NCBI GenBank assembly: GCA_945897655.1 | Contig: CAMDHB010000150.1 | Location: forward strand, 1 to 7,817 | DNA: 7,817 nucleotides | Direction: 5' to 3' | Source of the DNA: Pseudorhodobacter antarcticus | GTDB lineage: Bacteria > Pseudomonadota > Alphaproteobacteria > Rhodobacterales > Rhodobacteraceae | In this document: in pieces, positions 6,176-7,817 of the stretch | Numbering within the stretch: position 1 is the stretch's first letter | How the letters are laid out: every line of letters begins with the position of its first letter | Notes under the pieces: generated by a model | Seen by the model: the letters and a program-made list of their open reading frames with translations, nothing else | What the model was told of the DNA's origin: nothing | Database searches by the model: none | Made by a program: the position numbers and the translations under genes

Positions 6176-6238
6176 CTTTAGATGTGGAAAGACCTGCCGC
6201 CGGAAGTTCTCGTTTTCAATTCTCACTGGCCAGTAAAT

Positions 6239-6243
6239 AGGAA
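6239..6243 (+). promoter_or_regulatory. Shine-Dalgarno supporting the TTG start
   Basis: AGGAA is spaced seven bases from the TTG at 6251. No comparable site precedes the alternative ATG at 6182, where the upstream bases are AT-rich promoter-like sequence. Confidence 0.6.
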
Positions 6244-6250
6244 TATCACT

Positions 6251-6976
6251 TTGCTGGACAGTCCCTTTGCCCGAAAGTTGAAGGCCTTCGTCACCCTTTC
6301 GGACAGCGACCTGAATGTTGTCTCCACCCTCGACAAACGCAAACGCCACTTTGCCCCCGGCCGCGACATGTTCCACGCCGGCCAGACCGATGCATCCGCC
6401 TTTATTCTCGCAACCGGATGGGCCTGTGGCTATATCCTGCTCACAGATGGCACCCGCCAGATCACCGCCATCAAGGTACCCGGCGATTTTCTGGGTCTGC
6501 GGTCCATTCTCTTTCGCACCTCTGACCATAATGTCGAACCCATCACCCCGGTCGAGGCGTCCGAGGTGCGGATCAACGACCTTTTCGGCGCCTTTGCCGG
6601 GACGCCGCGTCTGGCCATCGCGTTTCTGTGGGCCGCGTCAAGGGACGAGGCCATTCTCGTCGAGCATCTGGTGGGCCTTGGCCGCCGCTCGGCTGCGCAA
6701 CGTGTCGGCCATTTTCTGCTGGAACTGGCTGCCCGGCTCAAATTGGTCGGACTGGGGGACAAGACGGGCTACGACTGTCCGATGTCGCAATATCTGTTGG
6801 CAGACACGCTTGGCCTGAGTGCGGTTCATGTGAACCGGGTCCTGCGCGAACTGCGCGAGGCGGGCTATGCCACCTTTCAGCTGGGGCGGGTCACCTTTCA
6901 AGATCTTCCGGGCCTGTTCGCCTTTTGCGATTTCAACGCCAACTATCTGGATCATGACGGCCCCTTGTTGAAATAG
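6251..6976 (+). CDS. Crp/Fnr-family transcriptional regulator
   Basis: This regulator is about 241 residues long. It has an N-terminal cyclic-nucleotide-type sensor barrel (roughly residues 10-120, with FAPGRDMFHAGQ and GDFLGL), a long dimer helix, and a C-terminal winged helix-turn-helix. The recognition region MSQYLLADTLGLSAVHVNRVLRELREAGY spans about residues 178-206, written here as a position range with key residues ADTLGLS and HVNR. It has only three cysteines, none clustered at the N-terminus, so it cannot hold an FNR-type iron-sulfur cluster; its signal is unknown. I chose the TTG start because AGGAA (6239-6243) lies seven bases before it and the resulting N-terminus (LLDSPFARKL) begins like family members. 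An in-frame ATG at 6182 adds 23 residues but lacks a ribosome site and coincides with the predicted transcript start. Confidence 0.88.
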   Translation: MLDSPFARKLKAFVTLSDSDLNVVSTLDKRKRHFAPGRDMFHAGQTDASAFILATGWACGYILLTDGTRQITAIKVPGDFLGLRSILFRTSDHNVEPITPVEASEVRINDLFGAFAGTPRLAIAFLWAASRDEAILVEHLVGLGRRSAAQRVGHFLLELAARLKLVGLGDKTGYDCPMSQYLLADTLGLSAVHVNRVLRELREAGYATFQLGRVTFQDLPGLFAFCDFNANYLDHDGPLLK

Positions 6977-6980
6977 CGTC

Positions 6981-6999
6981 CCGGGGCAACGTGCCCCGG
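6981..6999. terminator. GC-rich hairpin between convergent genes
   Basis: CCGGGGCA (6981-6988), loop ACG, and TGCCCCGG (6992-6999) form an 8-bp stem beginning four bases after the Crp/Fnr stop and 15 bases beyond the end of the minus-strand 63-residue gene. It can fold on both transcripts and probably serves as a shared 3' end. No T-run follows on either strand, so efficient intrinsic termination is uncertain. Confidence 0.6.
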
Positions 7000-7014
7000 A
7001 AAACCATGCCACCT

Positions 7015-7206
7015 TCAGGCCAGGGCAAGCGTCGCCGCATGCAACTCCTTGGTGCATTCGGCGTCGTTCTTCGCCGTTTGCGCCTTTTCGGCAGCGTGGT
7101 AATGCTTCAGCGCCGCATCCTTCTTGGGGCCAGCCGGGGCCTTGTCCCAAGCAGCCTTGACGGTCTTCATCTGGTCGTCAGCAGATTTCATGGTCTTGTC
7201 TGTCAT
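7015..7206 (-). CDS. Small Lys/Ala-rich hypothetical protein, 63 residues
   Basis: This is a soluble, highly charged, almost certainly helical protein rich in Lys, Ala and Asp, starting MTDKTMKSADDQMKTVKAAW. It shows a loose heptad-like pattern (KHYHAAEKAQTAKND) that could form a helical hairpin or coiled coil. It has no signal peptide and one cysteine (in AECTKEL). The ATG at 7206 follows a GAGAGAG-type purine run a few bases upstream. It lies downstream of, and on the same strand as, the OmpA-family gene, but 211 bases with a stem-loop separate them, so it probably has its own promoter or is controlled through that leader. Similar small proteins occur in alphaproteobacteria as far as I recall. 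No function is known, and a role in stress or as a structural helical peptide would be speculation. Confidence 0.75.
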   Translation of the reverse strand: MTDKTMKSADDQMKTVKAAWDKAPAGPKKDAALKHYHAAEKAQTAKNDAECTKELHAATLALA

Positions 7207-7230
7207 GGTAGATCTCTCTCATATTGAAGG

Positions 7231-7287
7231 AAAAAGAAGCACCCTTTCCGGAGCAAGAGCAACGGAAAGCCTGGGAAAGGATGCTTC
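7231..7287 (-). terminator. Long stem-loop with T-run: OmpA-gene terminator or leader attenuator
   Basis: Read on the minus strand, GAAGCATCCTTTCC (7287-7274) pairs with GGAAAGGGTGCTTC (7249-7236). All 14 positions pair, one as U·G, around a 24-nt loop, and TTTTT (7235-7231) follows at once. This fits an intrinsic terminator about 130 bases after the OmpA-family stop. It also lies only 25 bases before the 63-residue gene, so it could act in that gene's leader. A second CTTTCC in the loop (complement of 7264-7269) can compete for the same GGAAAG arm. Confidence 0.65.
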
Positions 7288-7417
7288 GTCGTGCACACTA
7301 ACAAGTCATGGCAAACACATTTCACTGCCACGGGTGATCTTGAAATGCGCCCCACCGGGGAAAGAGCAAAGCGCAATCAAGCCTGGTTCGCCGGCCACTG
7401 TTGGGGCCAGACGGAAT
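7288..7417. other. Rest of the intergenic spacer
   Basis: I see no convincing coding frame in this stretch between the stem-loop and the OmpA-family gene. It may hold the promoter of the 63-residue gene. A TTGCCA hexamer occurs on the minus strand near 7310-7315, but no matching -10 is clear enough to call. Confidence 0.4.
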
Positions 7418-7817
7418 TCACTGCGTCGGGGTGATCAGAATCTCGACCCGGCGGTTCATCGCGCGGCCTGCGGATGTCGCATTGCTGGCAATCGGCTGGG
7501 ACAGGCCCTGCCCGAAATAGGTCAGACGTCCCGAGGACAGGCCATTCGCGATCAGGATGCGCGACACGGCCAGCGCACGTTCGGTGCTCAACGTGTCGTT
7601 GACGGCGGCCGATCCGACATTGTCAGTATGCCCGACCACGCGCACCGACGAATTGGGATAGCGGCGCAGGTTCTGTGCCAGCGCGGCCAAAGGTGGCACG
7701 AAGCCCGGGTTACCCACCGATGACCCAAAGGCGAAAGTCACATTTTCCGGCAGCGTCACCTGAATGGCATTGCCCGTATTGACGATCAACGCCCCCGACC
7801 CGGCCATCGACCGGTTC
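7418..7817 (-). CDS. OmpA-family peptidoglycan-binding protein, 3' part (5' end outside window)
   Basis: This is the C-terminal ~132 residues of an envelope protein whose OmpA domain anchors the outer membrane to peptidoglycan in the periplasm. The frame stays open to the right edge (…NRSMAGSGALI), so the signal or lipobox region is missing. Domain landmarks in order are VTLPENVTFAFGSSVGNPGF, the helix LAALAQNLRRYPNSSVRVVGHTDNVGS, TLSTERALAVSRILIANG, LTYFGQGLSQPIASNATSAGRAMNRRVEILI. The Asp in GHTDNVGS and the Arg in NRRVEI are the residues that hold the diaminopimelate of the cell wall in this family. It resembles the YiaD/OmpA lipoprotein group with a short N-terminal part, which cannot be checked here. 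A likely terminator lies about 130 bases downstream. Confidence 0.93.
   Translation of the reverse strand, partial: NRSMAGSGALIVNTGNAIQVTLPENVTFAFGSSVGNPGFVPPLAALAQNLRRYPNSSVRVVGHTDNVGSAAVNDTLSTERALAVSRILIANGLSSGRLTYFGQGLSQPIASNATSAGRAMNRRVEILITPTQ

Noticed and set aside
6251..6976. Calling the regulator FnrL or a nitric-oxide regulator of the Dnr/Nnr type
   Set aside because: No N-terminal cysteine cluster and no diagnostic neighbours such as nitrite or nitric oxide reductase genes in the window.
7124..7723. Plus-strand 199-codon frame over the small gene, spacer and OmpA-family gene
   Set aside because: No domain resemblance, and it crosses two better supported minus-strand genes.
1..7817. 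CRISPR arrays, tRNA or rRNA genes, insertion sequences
   Set aside because: No spaced direct repeats, no cloverleaf-like segments with a T-arm sequence, and no transposase motifs or terminal repeats were seen.

Overview
The window reads as a GC-rich alphaproteobacterial chromosome segment, most likely Rhodobacteraceae. This is inferred from codon use, from an FNR-type box in front of a Crp/Fnr gene, from the helix-turn-helix style of that regulator (…LSAVHVNRVLREL…), and from the sugar transporter having a single-domain ATPase. There are nine protein-coding genes, two of them cut by the window edges. I see no rRNA, tRNA, CRISPR array or insertion sequence.

Region 1 (1-3456, + strand) is a cyclitol/sugar uptake and oxidation operon. 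It holds the C-terminal half of a periplasmic binding protein, an intercistronic hairpin terminator, a CUT2-type permease, a single-domain ATPase and an IolG-type inositol 2-dehydrogenase. The transporter would bring in an inositol-like substrate, and IolG would oxidise it to 2-keto-myo-inositol with NAD+. The inositol assignment rests on IolG and on binding-protein resemblance, not on a proven substrate.

Region 2 (3457-3673) is a convergent intergenic space rich in dyad symmetry. It has a GC-rich hairpin right after iolG, two abutting perfect 22-bp palindromes that share a TTCGAA core, and a set of AACCTG/CAGGTT arms.

Region 3 (3674-6041, - strand), read from high to low coordinates, holds a conserved-type 78-residue protein, a glutamate-1-semialdehyde-aminomutase-like class III aminotransferase, and a pyrroline-5-carboxylate-reductase-like protein. 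The last two overlap as GTGA and are probably translationally coupled. Together they suggest a transamination plus imine/carbonyl reduction step on an unknown amino compound.

Region 4 (6042-6250) is a divergent control region with a 15-bp dyad, a 9/10 FNR-type box and a -10-like hexamer. It drives a Crp/Fnr-family regulator (6251-6976, + strand) that has no FNR-type N-terminal cysteine cluster. The regulator probably starts at a TTG codon with a well-placed Shine-Dalgarno sequence.

Region 5 (6977-7817) contains, on the - strand, a lysine/alanine-rich 63-residue protein and the C-terminal domain of an OmpA-family peptidoglycan-binding lipoprotein or membrane protein. They are separated by 211 bases carrying a long stem-loop that, read on the - strand, is followed by five T residues.

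Nothing here is certain to be a new system. The most unusual items are the aminotransferase/reductase pair, the tandem TTCGAA palindromes and the probable FNR control of a cysteine-poor Crp/Fnr regulator.
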